Positions 1-13,890 are shown, counted from the stretch's first letter. The stretch: 64,000 bases of DNA from Isoetes taiwanensis (GCA_021234155.1 JAJEKV010000102.1:1298456-1362455), one strand, 5' to 3'. A program made the numbers and translations. The notes: generated by a model from the sequence alone, not told the origin.

Positions 1-1344
1 CATGAGAGATAGGAAGCTGCTAGAATTAAGAAATTTAAGAGAGGTAGAACGACAAAGTATCTGCAATCACAAATGCTATCCATGATATTTTCATATTTGA
101 TAGAACAAACCTGTAAACAATCCTGCTACAGAATAACATGATGTGGTTGCTGCCAAAAATAAGAAGAGAGATTCTTTGTATTCCATGGCTTTTTTAGAAC
201 AAGGGATGCACGAAAACAAGAATATGGAAATTGTGCTCACCTGAGACCAGCAGGTCTGGTCGCAAGATGTCGAAGCAGTCGTTGCCTTGAAGAATCGGTT
301 GCTGTGGTGGCTACGCAGGATACAATGATTCTTGTTCTCCTTTTTATAATAACAGGTCGATGCTTCCCCTGTACCTAAACGTCATCGATGTGCCCCAGAA
401 CCAGGCTTGGATTCTATGGCCATTGATCTGCAATTCATTAAAGACCTTTGTGCCATGGCCTTGTAGGACGTAATTAGCTGTGTTCATCATAGTAGGTAAT
501 ACGCTGAATAAAATACATGCTTCAAACCTGGTTGAAAAAGAACAAATATGGCTTAGGACATTTGCAAGCCTTCCATCTGTTCTTTTGAAAGTGAAGCGGG
601 TGCACATAACCAAAAGTGTTCAATAGTTGCCCCTCTTTATGCCTTCCTTTAAAATGTCTGAAAGGCTCTAAAGCACTCTTTATTATTCATATTATCTCTT
701 ACCTGCATTGTTATTTCTATTCTCACAGTATTGCACCAGTGACATTGCACTAAGATTCGACCTGATAAATCTCCCAACACATTTAACACAACCAAGTCCA
801 AATGAAGTAAAATTATGCATGCTGCTATGAGCGGAAAACCCCAAGCAGCAACTATTCCAAAGAGCAACTATACAAAGATTACGAAACCGGCCCAAAGACA
901 AACCAAAGAGCAAAAATCCCGGCCATATCCTTTCCTCACTTTTCGGAAATTATGTTTTCCACAACCAAATTGCACTCCCAAATTTACGCTTTTGTTTGCA
1001 CGATAATTCGCTTGAATGCAAGGCTCAAGAATGTCTCGCCAAATAATTCCTTGCATAATTGAGAGGTTGCTCCAAGTCTTCACGAACCGAGGAAGAAATT
1101 CCTTGCTGCATACTCGAATTTTGACAAAGATCGCCGCTTTGCCTTATGCCCGCCCTGAACTGAAATACCTAAATCGCTTCAAATTAACCCTAAAGTAATG
1201 TGGCTCGAGCCCCACATGCAATAATGACTTTTAAATAAATCATAGAAATACAAAACAATGGGGATAAATTTTAAATAAATCATGGAAATAAAAATAAAAA
1301 AGGGGTAAACCATTGAAGATATGGATTTCAAGAAAAAAAATACG
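1..1344. other. AT-rich stretch, no gene recognised
   Basis: No open frame here resembles a protein I know. The longest minus-strand frame (344-613) has a tryptophan- and glycine-containing tail and could be an exon, but I cannot name it. A short near-duplication (TTTAAATAAATCAT followed by GGAAATA or GAAATA) occurs at about 1228-1250 and 1270-1290. Confidence 0.4.
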
Positions 1345-1480
1345 AGGCGCACTCTAGAAGTACTGATTAGTATGCCTCGCAGAATACGCCCATCAAATCA
1401 TATAAAAACCATAGCAAAAACCGTACAAAAATACAAAAAAAAACCCTCTGTTATTTTGCTACATATTCTAAGATACATGT
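1345..1480 (+). repeat. Dispersed repeat family R1, copy a
   Basis: The stretch reads GCACTCTAGAAGTACTGATTAG, then an AT-rich middle rich in CATAGCAAAA, and ends CCCTCTGTTATTTTGCTACAT. The same order of blocks recurs at 2521-2645 and 51421-51560. It is too diverged for a recent duplication and has no coding potential. It is probably a short non-autonomous element (MITE or SINE), but I see no clear terminal inverted repeats or poly-A tail. Confidence 0.6.
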
Positions 1481-2520
1481 GCACACTTCATTAAAAAAAA
1501 TGTGCTTCACATTCTGCCCTTAAAGTACATTTTTGTCAAGCATCCTTCATGTATAAATTTATACGGAAGGACACATTCAAAGATCCACGTCAAAATGGTC
1601 TGGCTGCTCTCATGTGCCCTTTGCATATAATGAATGCTCTTTGTATAATTTTTTGTAGTGTTTCTTAAAGTAGGTTAAAAAATATTGTTTTATGTGTCAC
1701 CAAACTTACTTATGAACTTGAAGCATTAGGATTTCACAGCATATAAAAATTCTTATTCTTACTTGTTCTTTACTGCATACTTGATGGGTCATTTGAGGAA
1801 TAAATCGCGTCTTCAAGTTTTATTTACAACCTCAAAATGGTGCATGGAATTTTGAGCAAATGTCCAAATCATCAAATGTGTACTAAAAAAGGCATAAAAT
1901 GTGTTGTTTTTAGAGGAATCTTTGGAATATTCCTTTAAAGTGCATTTCAACAAAATTAGTGCATTTGATTTGAACGTTGTTGTATGTCCCTGAGTCCACT
2001 TTCTTCGTGTTCATGTGTTTCTACCAAAAAGATTACATCCCATGATTTGAAATTCATCAACTCTCCATTAATGTTCCACATGCAAGACCTCATGGTCAAG
2101 AGTCTCTATTCTTCAATAAACGCCTTTCCATTTTTCCAGAAAGCCTTTTTGCCAAGTTGCCGTGCATCTTTCGTTTTTGGTAGCTCTTGCTTTTGCTGTA
2201 ACTGTTTAAGAATAGAGAGCATCATTTTCATATTGTTGCCAACATCGCCAAAGACCTAGTCATTTTCATTTGTGGCCCATGTTTTTTGCTTGCAAAAAGA
2301 AACGCACTGTGTTGAACCGAAAAAGATAATAAAAACCAATCTCTAGCATTAACTAGCAGAACAAAAGCTATGACCTCATATGGATAAGTAGCACCAATCG
2401 ACTCCGCCAGCAACATCAATAATCGAGAAGGAAAGGTCCAAGAGGACAAAAGTTATGGGCTTTGATGTATATGAATGGAGTGATGATAATAACAGTCATT
2501 AGATTGTTTAAGGCAAACTA
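1481..2520. other. AT-rich stretch, no gene recognised
   Basis: I see nothing here beyond AT-rich intergenic DNA. The open frames are short and have no recognisable motif. Confidence 0.4.
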
Positions 2521-2645
2521 AATCAATGCCCTAAAAATGATGCATCTAGAAATACTATTTAGTGTGCCTCTATGAATACAGCACCAAATAGGAAAATCAT
2601 GCCAAAAAGCGTATAAAATTACAAAAACAACCCCCTGTTATTATG
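2521..2645 (+). repeat. Dispersed repeat family R1, copy b
   Basis: It begins AATCAATGC, as copy c at 51421 does, continues with TGCATCTAGAAATACTATTTAG and ends CCCCCTGTTATTATG. Copies b and c share a start point, which suggests a true element boundary near AATCAATGC. Confidence 0.6.
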
Positions 2646-5600
2646 TTAATACAAGAAATTTCTCTTTACCGACTTCGGTCGGGTCGAAACTCAAGTAATC
2701 TGAAAGGGCTTTAAAAGGGGAAGGGGAAGGAGAAAAAAAAATCAACCAAACAATTCGTTGATTAATCATGTTAACTAGTCCAATAGCTAAAAGGCAAGAA
2801 CATTTAAATCTTCGAAATCTATTCCCTTGATATTGTGATACCAAAGTGATGTGAAGGATTTACATTTCAAATGAATGTTTCTATTTTTTGTAATGTCTTT
2901 GTTTCCTAGCCTGCTTGTCTAGGTTTATTATAACGTTGTTAACCTAGTTTTATCCATAAGGATGTTAGTGCTTCTTATCATATGACTGACCATAAATAGC
3001 CAAGAAGGGATCCTTAAATCTCGTAGGGCAAAATATTCCTTCTAAAAATGACCAAATGGCCAAGAGCATGCCATTTGATGGCGCTCGACATGGACCATCC
3101 CTAAGAAAATTGTCTATAGATATTTTTCTTATTGCAAGCATTAAGAATAAAGCAACTTTAAATGGGCTTTAAACCCTCCACGTTGGGAAAGTTTGCTAAT
3201 GGAATCTCCCTATAACGGTATGGTTATTAAATCCTAAATTGTATAAGCCATCGTGCTAATGGAATCTCCCCTATAACGATATGGTTATTAAATCCTAAAT
3301 TGTATAAGCCATCGTTAGTACTATATTTATAGGATTCTTTATTATTCGTATACGTTGCTTTGGTCGCTTTGTTATCATCACTTTAACTTTCATTAATCAA
3401 ATAAAGACGATATTCACACGTATTAACCACAACCCCATAACAACATATCTTCAATCTTAATGTAACATCTATCATTGCTGCTTACTAGCCTAGCTTTCAT
3501 TATTTTGGTCTAAGGAGTAGATAATGAAAACACATCTATTAGGAACTCCCTTGAAAGAAAGTTACATATCTATTTTATAAAAGCACAAGAGAATCCAATG
3601 ATTTCCATGCTATTTTATCTAGGTTTAAATCTTGGAGGTTGATTTGTTTGTGCTTTTCTTTTTGCCCCTTCTATAATACTAGAAAAAGTGCCCAGCGTTG
3701 CTGGGCTTTTATCGGGAATAAACTAAACAAATAATATAAAGAAAAGGTTGACGACATTGGGTTTTTCCTTCTTTGCTTTTGATGGTCAGGGTTATTTTGT
3801 GTATAGTAAATATCGTCTCTTTCAAAATGTGGGCCTTCTTATAAAATACAAGGAGTCAATTCAGATTATGCGGAGTTAGATTCTAGGGTTATGCGGAGTT
3901 AGATCTCTAGAGTTAGTTCATGATCTCGTACTAAGAATATAGAAGATATGAAATGACACCACAAGCATTGCCAAAAGCTGGGCCTATCAGAAGATAGTGT
4001 ACAGCTAGGTTCCCAAAAAATTTAAAGCATGTGGTGATCCAACGAACTTATTGTCGTCATGCATTGCTCTTATAGTGGTTAAAATTAGGATGCTCTTGAT
4101 TGTTATAACATCATTTAAAAATAAGATGATCTTGATTGTTTGCAATGTCATGGACCTTGGGCGAAGGCAATTGGACAAATGAGTTTGATCTACAATAAGC
4201 TCTTTGCCTTTCCCAAAAATTGCATTGCTTTTGTGAAAATGCATTTTTGTGAAAATGCATTTTTGTGAAATTATATTTTTGTGAGCAATGTAAAGATGCA
4301 ATGCATTTTTAGAGGCTTTTTCATTGTTGAGCTTCGTAGATGTATTGATTAAAGTGTTCATCATATGCAATCACCATCAGATAGAATTTTGATATGTTGA
4401 AGTGCACATTGACCTAGATCGAAGAAAATTTTCATTTGATATAAAGTAATTCATAAACAACGTGTTCAATTTATTTGCCAACATAGTAGTCATCCTTGAC
4501 AACATCAAATTAGATGGCTTCACACACAATGAATTGATGAAGCTGCTAGGCCCCTGCTAAAAGCATAAAAAGCGTTATGGAGCGGGTGGCATCCATTGCC
4601 ACATGGCCATGCCTGGATAACCAGGTAAAGGATTTGGCTTGCCTGATGTGAAGCACCTGCATTGCTACTGCTGCTTATTGCCTTGAAATTAAGTTTTTCA
4701 TCATGAAGTTCATTCTTCTCAGTTTGCACCAAGGCTAAACAAGTAGTGCAGCTATAATAGTAATGTTAAGCTAATGATGAAATGGTACCTTGAGTTCTTT
4801 TATGGAATCCCCAAAAACTGCTTGTTTGACTTTGACTCTTTTAATCTGAGGTTTTGCATGAAGTTGTATCCACACATGAATTGCACCAATGAGTATTGTG
4901 TCCTTATTTGTTTTGGTGGTCGCCATGTTTTGGTGGTGTTTTCGGGTCGCCATGGCTCGATGCAAAGAATTGAGAATGTATAATAGTATCACGAATAGTC
5001 TGTTTATACAACTTGCTTTTATTTAAACATCATGCTTTGTTTCCAATCCCCGATGCATTCCTAGACTTGTCAAAACGATAGGCCAACAAACACATTAGTT
5101 GGTAAAAAATTACTACAATAATAGTCTTCAAAATTTCCTTATGCATGCTTATTACCTTTTGTACGTGCATTCATTTCTAATTCCATTCAGTTTATAAGGA
5201 GAGATGAAAATACCTGCAATCTACTTGATCAAATGGTGGATTGCAAATAAGAAGCGCGAGAGGAGATTGTGAAGAATCATCCGGCAAAAGGTTAGCTACT
5301 AAAAAACCAATATGTGGAACCTACCCTATAAGAACTTTGTGTTTTATGTTCTTGAGCTTCAATTTATGATAAAGCCCTCATAATGGATTCCAAATGTGAA
5401 CATGGCTTAAAAATCTAGCTAGTCAAAGTGGCATGTTTAAAGCCATTACCAAAGACCGCAAATTTAAAATCCCTCGCAACGCCAAAAAATCCTCGAATGC
5501 AAAATGTTACGTAGGGCTATATCTTCATCATTGCCGGCCGCAAACTCCCTTAACAAAAATATTTGATCCATAATCTATTAAAAAACAACAGATATAGACC

Positions 5601-5898
5601 TTTCCATCTATCTTTTGCTTTTTCAATCTGCAGGTTTATTGCTTTCAAGCATCTATCTTTCGCTAATTGTATGCAGTTGTTTTGTTAGATCCTCTATGAG
5701 CTGGAGCCTATGTCCTCACGTCAAGCATTGTATGCCAAGGCACATATGTAACCTAGGTAGAAAATGAAAACACAATTTAAATATTGGAGATTAAAGAAAC
5801 TTCGTGTTCTCAAGAGGGTTAGCCTTTCTTCTCGACTTTGTGATTGGCGGTTTAAACCCGGAGCTAGTCACGGGGATTGTCCAAAGGAAGGCAAAGAC
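2646..5898. other. AT-rich stretch with small duplications
   Basis: No gene is recognised. It contains the 61-bp duplication at 3195-3315 and a three-fold iteration of TTTTGTGAAAATGCA-like units at about 4228-4285. A small GC hairpin (GCCCAGC-GTT-GCTGGGC) sits at about 3690-3708; it is isolated and I assign it no function. Confidence 0.4.
3195..3315 (+). repeat. Tandem duplication, about 61 bp x 2
   Basis: Two near-identical units run from GCTAATGGAATCTCCC to TATAAGCCATCGT (3195-3254 and 3255-3315). They differ by one inserted C and one substitution, so this is a recent local duplication. Confidence 0.9.
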
Positions 5899-6735
5899 AT
5901 GACTTTGAGAAACTTACTATGTAACCTGATAAACAGTCTTTGAATGAAAGGCTATATTTCCTTAGATTGTTGCAGGATATGTAGAGTCTATGTAGAGTCT
6001 GTGCCTTTCCCAAATGCCTTATCTTGCATGAAAGCTCCAATTCATTTATCTTTATGCCCGAAAGTAACCGAGAGGAAATAGAACATGTACCAATTTGGAA
6101 GCAATATGATGGGAACTTGTACAGTGGGAATAATCAATAGAGGAAGATGGCAAAAACGAAAATAACAATGCATATTGTCGCCTAATGCAAAAGCATACAT
6201 GACTTTGAGAAACTAACTATGTAATTCAGCTCGAGAAACAACCTTTGAATGAAAGGCTATATCTCCTACTTAGATTGTTGGCACAATATGTGGAACCGTG
6301 TTTTGCCAAAATGCCTTATCTTGCATGAAAGCTCCAATTCATTTATCGTTATGCCCGACCGCGAACCGAGAAGAAACAGAGCATGTGCCAATTTAGAAAC
6401 AATTTGGTGGGAACTTTCAGTGGGGGAATAATCAATAGAGGAAGATAACAATGTATATTTCTGCTAGTGCAGGCAGTACATGACTTTGAGAAACTGACTA
6501 TCTAACCTGAGAAACAGTTGAATGAAAGGTTATATCCCCTTCTTAGATCGTTGCAGGATATGTAGAATCTGTGCCTTTCCCATGCATGAAAGCTCCAATT
6601 CATTTGTCTTTATGCCTGACTGCAACTAAGAAGAAACAGAGCATTGCCAATTTGAAAACAATTTGATGGGAACTTGTACAGGTGGGAATAATCGATAGAG
6701 CAAGATGGAAAAAACGAAAGTAACAATAAATATTG
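5899..6735 (+). repeat. Tandem repeat, about 290 bp x 3
   Basis: Three units start with CATGACTTTGAGAAACT at about 5899, 6199 and 6479 (spacings about 300 and 280). Each carries in order GAATGAAAGG, TTAGATTGTTG or TTAGATCGTTG, CATGAAAGCTCCAATTCATTT, GTGCCAATTT or near variants, and GGGAATAATC. They are decayed by indels and open frames are not conserved between units, so they are unlikely to code. Confidence 0.85.
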
Positions 6736-7059
6736 CTTCAGTGCTCAACCTGAAAACACTTATTCCCAACCTCTCCATAGACCTTTCCATCTAGCATTCG
6801 CTTTTTCTATCTGTAGGTTCATTGCTTTGAAGCATCTATCTTTCGCTAATTGGATGCAATAGTAGCAGTGCAGAGATCAGTTTATAATCAAGCTGGAAAA
6901 CAGGTGATTATTGGAGGCAAATCTGCTTTTGAATCTGGAAAGACACAACAATAGTAAGCTCATAGTGCTTTTAAAGTAAGATAGAGCATAAAATTTCACA
7001 TCTATAATACTTGCCCAAAACTAAGTTTGCCATATATTTTTCCTGTCTAGAACCACTAT

Positions 7060-7330
7060 TCAGACATAAGATCATAAGATAAAGACATTTACCCGAAAGC
7101 CATGAAAGCCATAACGTGGACCTGCTATTTCCTTCAACAGCATTGTGAGAGCAAGCACCAAATACATTTGGTGAATAAAAATTTCTAAAATCTTCTTTTT
7201 GATAGTCTTTTATGCAAAGGCTGTGATCATGATTGTGATGAAACAATATCCTTTTGCGGCATTTGTTGGAATAAATCCATGGCATTATTAAGAATTCTGC
7301 CATACTTCTGCCATGATTTTATTGTTAGAT
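7060..7330 (-). pseudogene. PPR-protein gene remnant
   Basis: On the minus strand a frame contains KYGRILNNAMDLFQQMPQ followed by KDIVS (about 7240-7320). This matches the P-type consensus of organellar pentatricopeptide-repeat proteins (alternating small and large residues, then LF..MP.KDIVSW). In another frame just downstream, PNVFGACSHNAVE (about 7120-7160) fits the next PPR motif. The two pieces are out of frame and the usual W after KDIVS is lost. No start codon, targeting peptide or longer repeat array is visible. Intact PPR proteins bind organellar RNA; this copy probably makes nothing. Confidence 0.5.
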
Positions 7331-8639
7331 ATGCACTCACAGACTGCAGTTTGCATTTTTCAGCTATCGATATTTTATCAGCAAAAGAGGACGTGGCAGG
7401 ACACTGTATGTTAAATCTATCACTGGTTTGTAAGTATGTGTATTGCAGATTCAGATTCAATTGGCTTATTGATGCTGTTATTGTATAGCCAATTGAAGTT
7501 CCCACAAGATTTGTGTATTGCATGAGGCCACATAGGAAGATTTTTGAACCACCTGATTAATTTGAAGATTGAGATACAAAAACTGATCAGAGTGAAGTAT
7601 TAGGCATAGGAAAGGGAATGCAAGCCTAAATTTGCTCTAACTGCATCCATGTATGTATAGTTGCGCTTTCCCTATTCTGATCTCGGGCGATTCCGCTTGA
7701 AGAGCATACGCATATTTATAAGATCAGCTCTGACTTTTAAAACGTTCAAGGTTGAAAGACCTTGCATTATCCCAGGTATTTCAAAGGAATCACAAATCTG
7801 TGCGAACATAGGAAGCTAAATGAGGCACTGGAAGAGCAAGGGTTGCCGTTGTCAAGGAATAATGCATATTTCCTTTTGCACGAGTCCATACAGGAAAAGG
7901 TATTGAATGTTTGCAAATTCTTCTGATTTCTAATAGACTTGGCATCTCAATCATCTGTTTGCTATGTTTGGGGAATTGGTTGAAGCAAATTAAGCATTTG
8001 CAAGGGTCCCATAGCCAAGTGCTTGTAGATGAAGCACAAGTATTTCTGTGCCTAAGGCTTGCTGGGCATGAGTACAACATGTCCTCTCGCAATTCTCAAG
8101 TTTATTCCCTACTTGTAGTCATGTCCGGAAAAAACTTTAGTCATGGCATGAGTGCCGCACCTTATTGTGCTTTCGGCCTTTGCTTTTTGCAAAGGATAAG
8201 GACAAGTAGTATTTCTTCATCAAGTCCGGTTTGAGCATGCACATAGTTCAAGTCTCAACCTTGCACAAATTATCGAAGTTCAATACATCGGGTTTGGAAA
8301 CTTATCAACTCCCTAAACAGAAAGGATGCCACAAATGGCTTCCTTCTTTGTTTGATAGAATGTGGTATCATTTTCACCATATGTTCAAAGATATGTTGTT
8401 GTTACAAGCAATTAGGAGTTAGATTCTGGTCATATTGTAATATGTTTCACCGGAATCGCAATATGTTTGAATGAAGTCTTTTGAAGGAGGTGTGATTCAA
8501 CATTGATAAGCATGGCATTGCTTCTGGTTATCTCTCTCTCGAGTCTAATGTGACTTGGACTTACATTTTGTGCTCTTGGCATTTTCTCGAGAAGCTCATC
8601 AAGCCTCAATATACCGAATAATTAAGAAGCCCAGGAATT
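7331..8639. other. Stretch with no recognised gene
   Basis: Overlapping open frames on both strands occur at 7790-8422, but none has a motif I recognise. Given the PPR remnant next door, more decayed PPR sequence is possible. Confidence 0.3.
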
Positions 8640-9010
8640 GTTCAAGTGATCCCGGCCGCACATTCTGTCCCAATCACAAATGATGGCCAAATCATTATTA
8701 CCCAAGAGAGGGCATTTATGTGTATGGGTTATTGGCCCCCGTTCTACATCCAAAGATTGTGTAATCCGGGTCCGCTAGGTCTCAGATATTTCTCCGTGAT
8801 TGTAGATGAACAGTCAGCCTGTCCAAATCACAGATGATGGCCAAATCACTTAAGGAATGACATGGAGAGGACATTTATGCATTGATTATTGTCCCTGTTC
8901 TACATCCAGCATTTTGTAATCTGGTCTGCTAGGTCTGCCCATTTTCTCTAGATGATGGCCAAATCACTTATTAACCAAGGAATGTGACACGGAGAGTACA
9001 TCTATGTGTA
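8640..9010 (+). repeat. Degenerate tandem repeat, about 120-150 bp x 3
   Basis: The phrase ATGATGGCCAAATCA recurs at about 8681, 8834 and 8953. It is followed each time by a GGAATG or GAGAGG block, then TTCTACATCCA (in two units), GTAATC and TCCGCTAGGTCT or TCTGCTAGGTCT. The last unit is only partial. It is non-coding by appearance. Confidence 0.7.
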
Positions 9011-11769
9011 TGGGTTAGGGTTATTTATTGGGATCATCTCCCTGTTTTGCATGCAGGGGTGGTTGTTTACCACAAGAAAGAACCACCCGCATAAGGAGCA
9101 TCTAAATCTATCTATCTATCTATATTCTAAGCCCATATATGAGCCTTAGAATTGCCATAAGTTACGAATTTATTGAGCTAAGCTATATATTAGTCACATC
9201 TAGCAAATAAGGGACTTTAGTAAACAAGCTAATAAGGGATTTGAGTAAACACTTACAGGAAAATACACGTTGCATCTTACACTCCAGCACCATTTATTGA
9301 TATCTTTCACCCCAGTTGAGTTGCCTGCAATAACCCATACATGCATAAATATACAGTAAGATCCTTCGACTTACAGGAACTGTCGTAATCTACACATTTG
9401 CTGAGCTAAGCGCAAAGAAAAACAAAAGCTTTTGCACCTACAGTGATGTTTTACAACTATAATGAAAAATATTTGGACAAATTCCATAATTCTGTTTCAT
9501 ATAACTAAAGTACTAAAGGCATTCAATTTACTTTTCAATGGTAAAGTCTGGACTGCACAAACAGGTCTGATGTGCCATCGCAAATATTTCTCACATGGCT
9601 TGACAATTATGAGGCATTTCTTCCATAAACTTTCCTTTGGCCCTACTTCGTAAAGCCAAGAAAGAAAAGCCGCACATGTAAAGTTCAATCTTAAAATACC
9701 CAACAAAGGAAATCATTGTTTTATGCATCCAATCTCTTAGAGTTGGTCTGTCCGCCAATCAGACCTAGCTCTACGGCCGAGAACAAGCGAAGATTGCATT
9801 TTTGGGAAAACACAAAAGTGGCGATTTGTCAAAGAACTATGCCAAGAGTCGACGGCAGCAAGAATAAAATACAAAGAGTTTTGTGCATTGTCTTGTAAAT
9901 GAAGAAATTTTCAAGTTGAACCAAATACCTGCCAAGCTTAACAAAGAGTCGCTTCCTGTAGGAGAGCCGAGATAGAAGATGCAACTACATGGGAGATGGA
10001 GATGCACGCATGACCAAAGAGGGAATCCCAAGAGGAGAACGGTTTCGGAAGAAGCGATGCCTTTCTTTCTTCAAAACTTCCACAGAGATGATCTAACGGC
10101 CCACAAAAAATGTAACAAAATCAATGCCTAAGATTGCGCACAGACTATCACAAAACTCCTTTATTATTATATATAGATGAATATGGTTGAAATCTACTAA
10201 GATCTTTGACTTCCATAGTCAATGGTAATGTCCAATGTTATTTTCAATGGCCAACGTAGCCAACGTGTCGGGTCATTTTAAATGTTGTTCTATTGGTATT
10301 TAGGTATTACCACTTTTTGATTCCAAGTAATATTTAATGTATCAATATATTGATTCGTTGCCAGTGGTTTAGACAATACTCTATTTATATTTCACGTGAA
10401 AAGTTGATTCGAATCAACGCATATGCGTAGATGTTGAGCATAATTGGTCACACCATGTGCATGTCTTAGCTTGTTCAAGCTGCAAGACAGTACCCTGGAA
10501 ACATAGGGCCAGCTACTGATATTTAACATTTCTCATTAATTCTAAACTATGGATTAAAAACCATTCTTTAAGAAGGGTGAGCAGTGAGCACCCCTAAAAT
10601 CGGGGGCCACCTGAACGTGATCGAGCCATGGCTATGAGGCAGAGGAGCTGCGGATTTTCGGCGGGGGGCAGTAGGGCGGATGGACTCCCGGCAGAAGCAC
10701 CTGCCTGATCTGCCTTTCTAAGGCAGAGCGTTTCTAAGACTGATTGGGGCGCTGACAGAGCATTTCTAAGGCCCGGATTCCATCCAAGGCCGGCAATTGT
10801 TGTAAGTAAGCCATGTTCTTTTGAGCTTAAAGTTGATTGTTGCAATTTTATGGCTTCTTGCTATCAATTCGATTCAACTCCAAAAAATCCAATATTGCAT
10901 TGAATAGTTTGTTGAAAAGTGTGTAAGCATGGTTCTAAAATAGGGGGGTTCCACCCCATAAAATCCGGCCACCTTCAAGATGTTTTATCCAGTAACATGG
11001 TAACATCAAATTGAGGGCGACATTTTTCCCAGCTCAGTGGGCCACTAAATTTGACCCCTGAGCTGATAGTGGGATAAATCAAGAGAAACGTAATTATATC
11101 AACATTGACATTCAAAAAAGTCCTACCTCAAAGAATGGTCCCCATTCTGAATGCTTAGGGGATATATTGACAAAAAGGGTTCCTTTAGAACCATGTTCTT
11201 GCTTTAACAGAACAGTCGCCAATCAGAACTATTAAAATAACAATAACGCTTTTTTAGCCAGGGCATCAGCCCTGATTTTGGTCTAAGACGAGTATACTCA
11301 AGACCAAAAAAACGCCAGCTTTGCTTCTGTATTTTTTGTGTAGCCAGAAAATTTCTGAAGTTTATAATCAGCATCCAAGAGGATCCTTGAACAACTTAGC
11401 TTTCTAACTCCAAGTCTCTGAACGTTCTATTATAGCATCAAATGCGAAAACCCCTGTGCTTACAATGCCATTCTTCATCTCATATCATGAAATAATGTGC
11501 TTGAAAATTATGCCTGCATCTATACAACTCTGCTATTTACAATGCCTCACGTTACACTTGCAGCAAACCTCAAAAATGGCAATGTTAACCTCTTTATCAA
11601 ACGGCCAATGTTGTAAGAAAAAACTCCGAAAGAAATATACTCATAAGGATGCCACAGACATGTCTACCTCAGAACATGTCTAGGGTGTCAATATAGCATG
11701 CTCAATATCTGACCTCAATGTGAGCTGAGAGAGAAAAAGCAAGATGGGGCAAGCTGTGACACTTTCCGC
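9011..11769. other. Intergenic stretch, one GC-rich island
   Basis: No gene is recognised. 10590-10800 is clearly GC-richer than its surroundings but its open frames resemble nothing I know. A pair of inverted TTTTGGTCT/AGACCAAAA arms surrounds about 11290; it is a weak hairpin without context. Confidence 0.35.
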
Positions 11770-12457
11770 AGGCAGCAGCTACAAACCCAGAGAGGCTGAT
11801 TCCCACAAACTTGCGTTGAGACACCACACCTCTGTAACTTATGAACTGCAGTAGATATAAACGGTTCTTTTCCACAGCAGTATGCCCGCTTCTGGAATAA
11901 TGTGTAACTCAACTTCTTCAATAGTCATCTTCTTGTTATATAGGCTCTGCCAGAGATCATTGATTCCACTGCAAATGAAGTACCTTCTGAAATGGTTATT
12001 CATCTGTAGATTGGGACTGCAATTCTGTTTGGCATATCAGAATAAGAGAAGCAAAATAGATCAAATTCTATAGGGCAAAATGAGAATACCTGTTAAGGAG
12101 TTAAAAGTTGAACCATCGAGATTTTTCTGAAAGTAAAGGAACTGGTTTACTTGCTCTGCTAGGTGAAATGGGGTCATGATGGTCGATGCTCTTGCTGTGG
12201 CCCCTCCCCATGCAAAGCTTACTCCATGCTCGTAATTTGGCTCAATATTTCCAACATATGGTGGTAGTAAAGGAAACCCAAAGGCTTGAGCTGCATAATA
12301 CAGAAAGAAGACTATGAAAAATGATAACCCATATCAAAGATCGTCTAAAGCAGATCGCAGATTTAGAAATCCGATCTGCAAGCAGGATCTAACTTTTACT
12401 AAATACGAACCTGCAACCGGCCATCAGAGAGGCGCCCTTGAAAATGATGAACTATGT
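11770..12457 (-). pseudogene. GDSL esterase/lipase gene remnant
   Basis: Three minus-strand blocks match plant GDSL lipases in order. Block 1 (12457-12411) contains HHFQGRLSDGRL, like the block-I neighbour TGR.SDGRL, and is bounded by AG and GT. Block 2 (about 12311-12091) contains AQAFGFPLLPPY and HGVSFAWGGATA, ending at a CAG|GT donor. Block 3 (about 11985-11880) contains FICSGINDLWQSLY and an EEVEL..IIPEA stretch, like the G.ND block. The N-terminal catalytic GDS block and the C-terminal SGNH His block are not found. Splice phases between blocks 1-2 and 2-3 do not agree, and the frame after block 3 shifts. Intact relatives are secreted esterases acting on lipids or cell-wall esters. Confidence 0.65.
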
Positions 12458-13890
12458 CTGCAACCACAATTAGCAAACACAAATCTTTGCAAAGTAGCAA
12501 ACATCTTTGGCATAACTCTATATTCTTAATAGTTTTAGATTCATACAAAATACTTCTAGCAATACATTACTCTAACAACTTCTACAATGGTTAATTTCTC
12601 TAATGAGAATGCACTAACGTGTCATAAGACAGAAATGCAACCTTGTCTTACTAGAACCACACTTGTGCCACCCCTCAATCTAAAAACATTCACACCAAAA
12701 AAAAAAAATAGGAAACGAAGCTTTGTCATTCTTGGGCATATCTGTTGTCGCACTAGGGATGCCCTAAGGCAGGCGATCAAATTCTGGTCAGGGGATAGGG
12801 TCCGCCTAGGATGCTGCCTGCATTCGAGGCGAGTTCCTTCCAATTCTCTCTCAAATTTGTTCTAATGAAAGGGAAATTCTGTTTCCAACTCCAATATGGA
12901 TGATTTTTCTCCAATTCATGCAAGAACGGGCAACATTTTCTTGGTTTCATTGCAAATTTATATCTAATACCATGTTTACATTCTCACTTCGTGTCTGCGT
13001 TTTGCAGATGTGATTTCACCCTCATGAGGTGCAGATGTGATTTCACTTATTAGGCTTTAAAATTCTAAATCCACGGTCTTCTTTATCTTCTAGTGGGGCT
13101 GAAAATCACTTCATCCAAGTAGCAGCAGTTCATAAGAAACACCAAGATCGAATTTTCACCTAAGCAAATGCATCGGTGGTACCAGTTCCCTCATTTTGTT
13201 TGGAAACTGATAGGCAGAGGGCACAGCATTCACATCCCTAGCCTAAGTTAAAAGAAATCAAACTATCTATTTCAATATGTGCAAGGTCAGGACACAAATC
13301 AACAGCATATTCACTTCTCAGATGTCCAGAATGCACCATTTTATTCTCACGTTTAGGGGTTCCATTAATTGTCAAAATGAAGAAGCTGAAAGCAAAGAAC
13401 ATACATGTGGTGCATACATGTAAACCTCTTCTTGATTGAGGGCGAGGGCTTCAGGTACGAGCTTATTATTGGCAGTCCAAAAGTCCTTCCCAGATGTAGA
13501 AGTTGGCAAGTATTTATGGATTGGCAAGCAGGCAAGTTCAACTCGCATTTTACAGTTGAACTAATGGATTGGTAAGCCAACTCACACTTTAAGAGATATA
13601 GAGTGGACGGGCTAATCTAAAGCAACAATTTTATTGGGTTCAACATTCATCATCTTCGGCAAATCCAACAGAAATGATTTGAGGGATGTATTAAATTGGA
13701 TCGAGTAAACAGTTTTGCTCAAAAGATTGTAAAGCACTTAACTGAATACATTCCATGACCAGAGAAATTATCACCAGCCTCTCCTAAGCTGTACCAGCCA
13801 AGTTAGAAGAACACATATTGTGCCTTCAACAAAAATAATGCCAAGGAAGCTTGCAGATCTTTGTAACGAATACAACATTGGATGGACAGG
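12458..13890. other. Spacer downstream of RCL1
   Basis: This lies 3' of RCL1 and upstream of the GDSL remnant in transcription order. A direct repeat of AGATGTGATTTCAC occurs at about 13005 and 13031. No coding sequence is recognised. Part of 13400-13890 is probably RCL1 3' untranslated region, but no poly-A signal stands out. Confidence 0.4.

Noticed and set aside
5899-6735. CRISPR-like array
   Set aside because: Units are about 290 bp, diverged and without unique spacers; it is ordinary tandem duplication in a plant genome.
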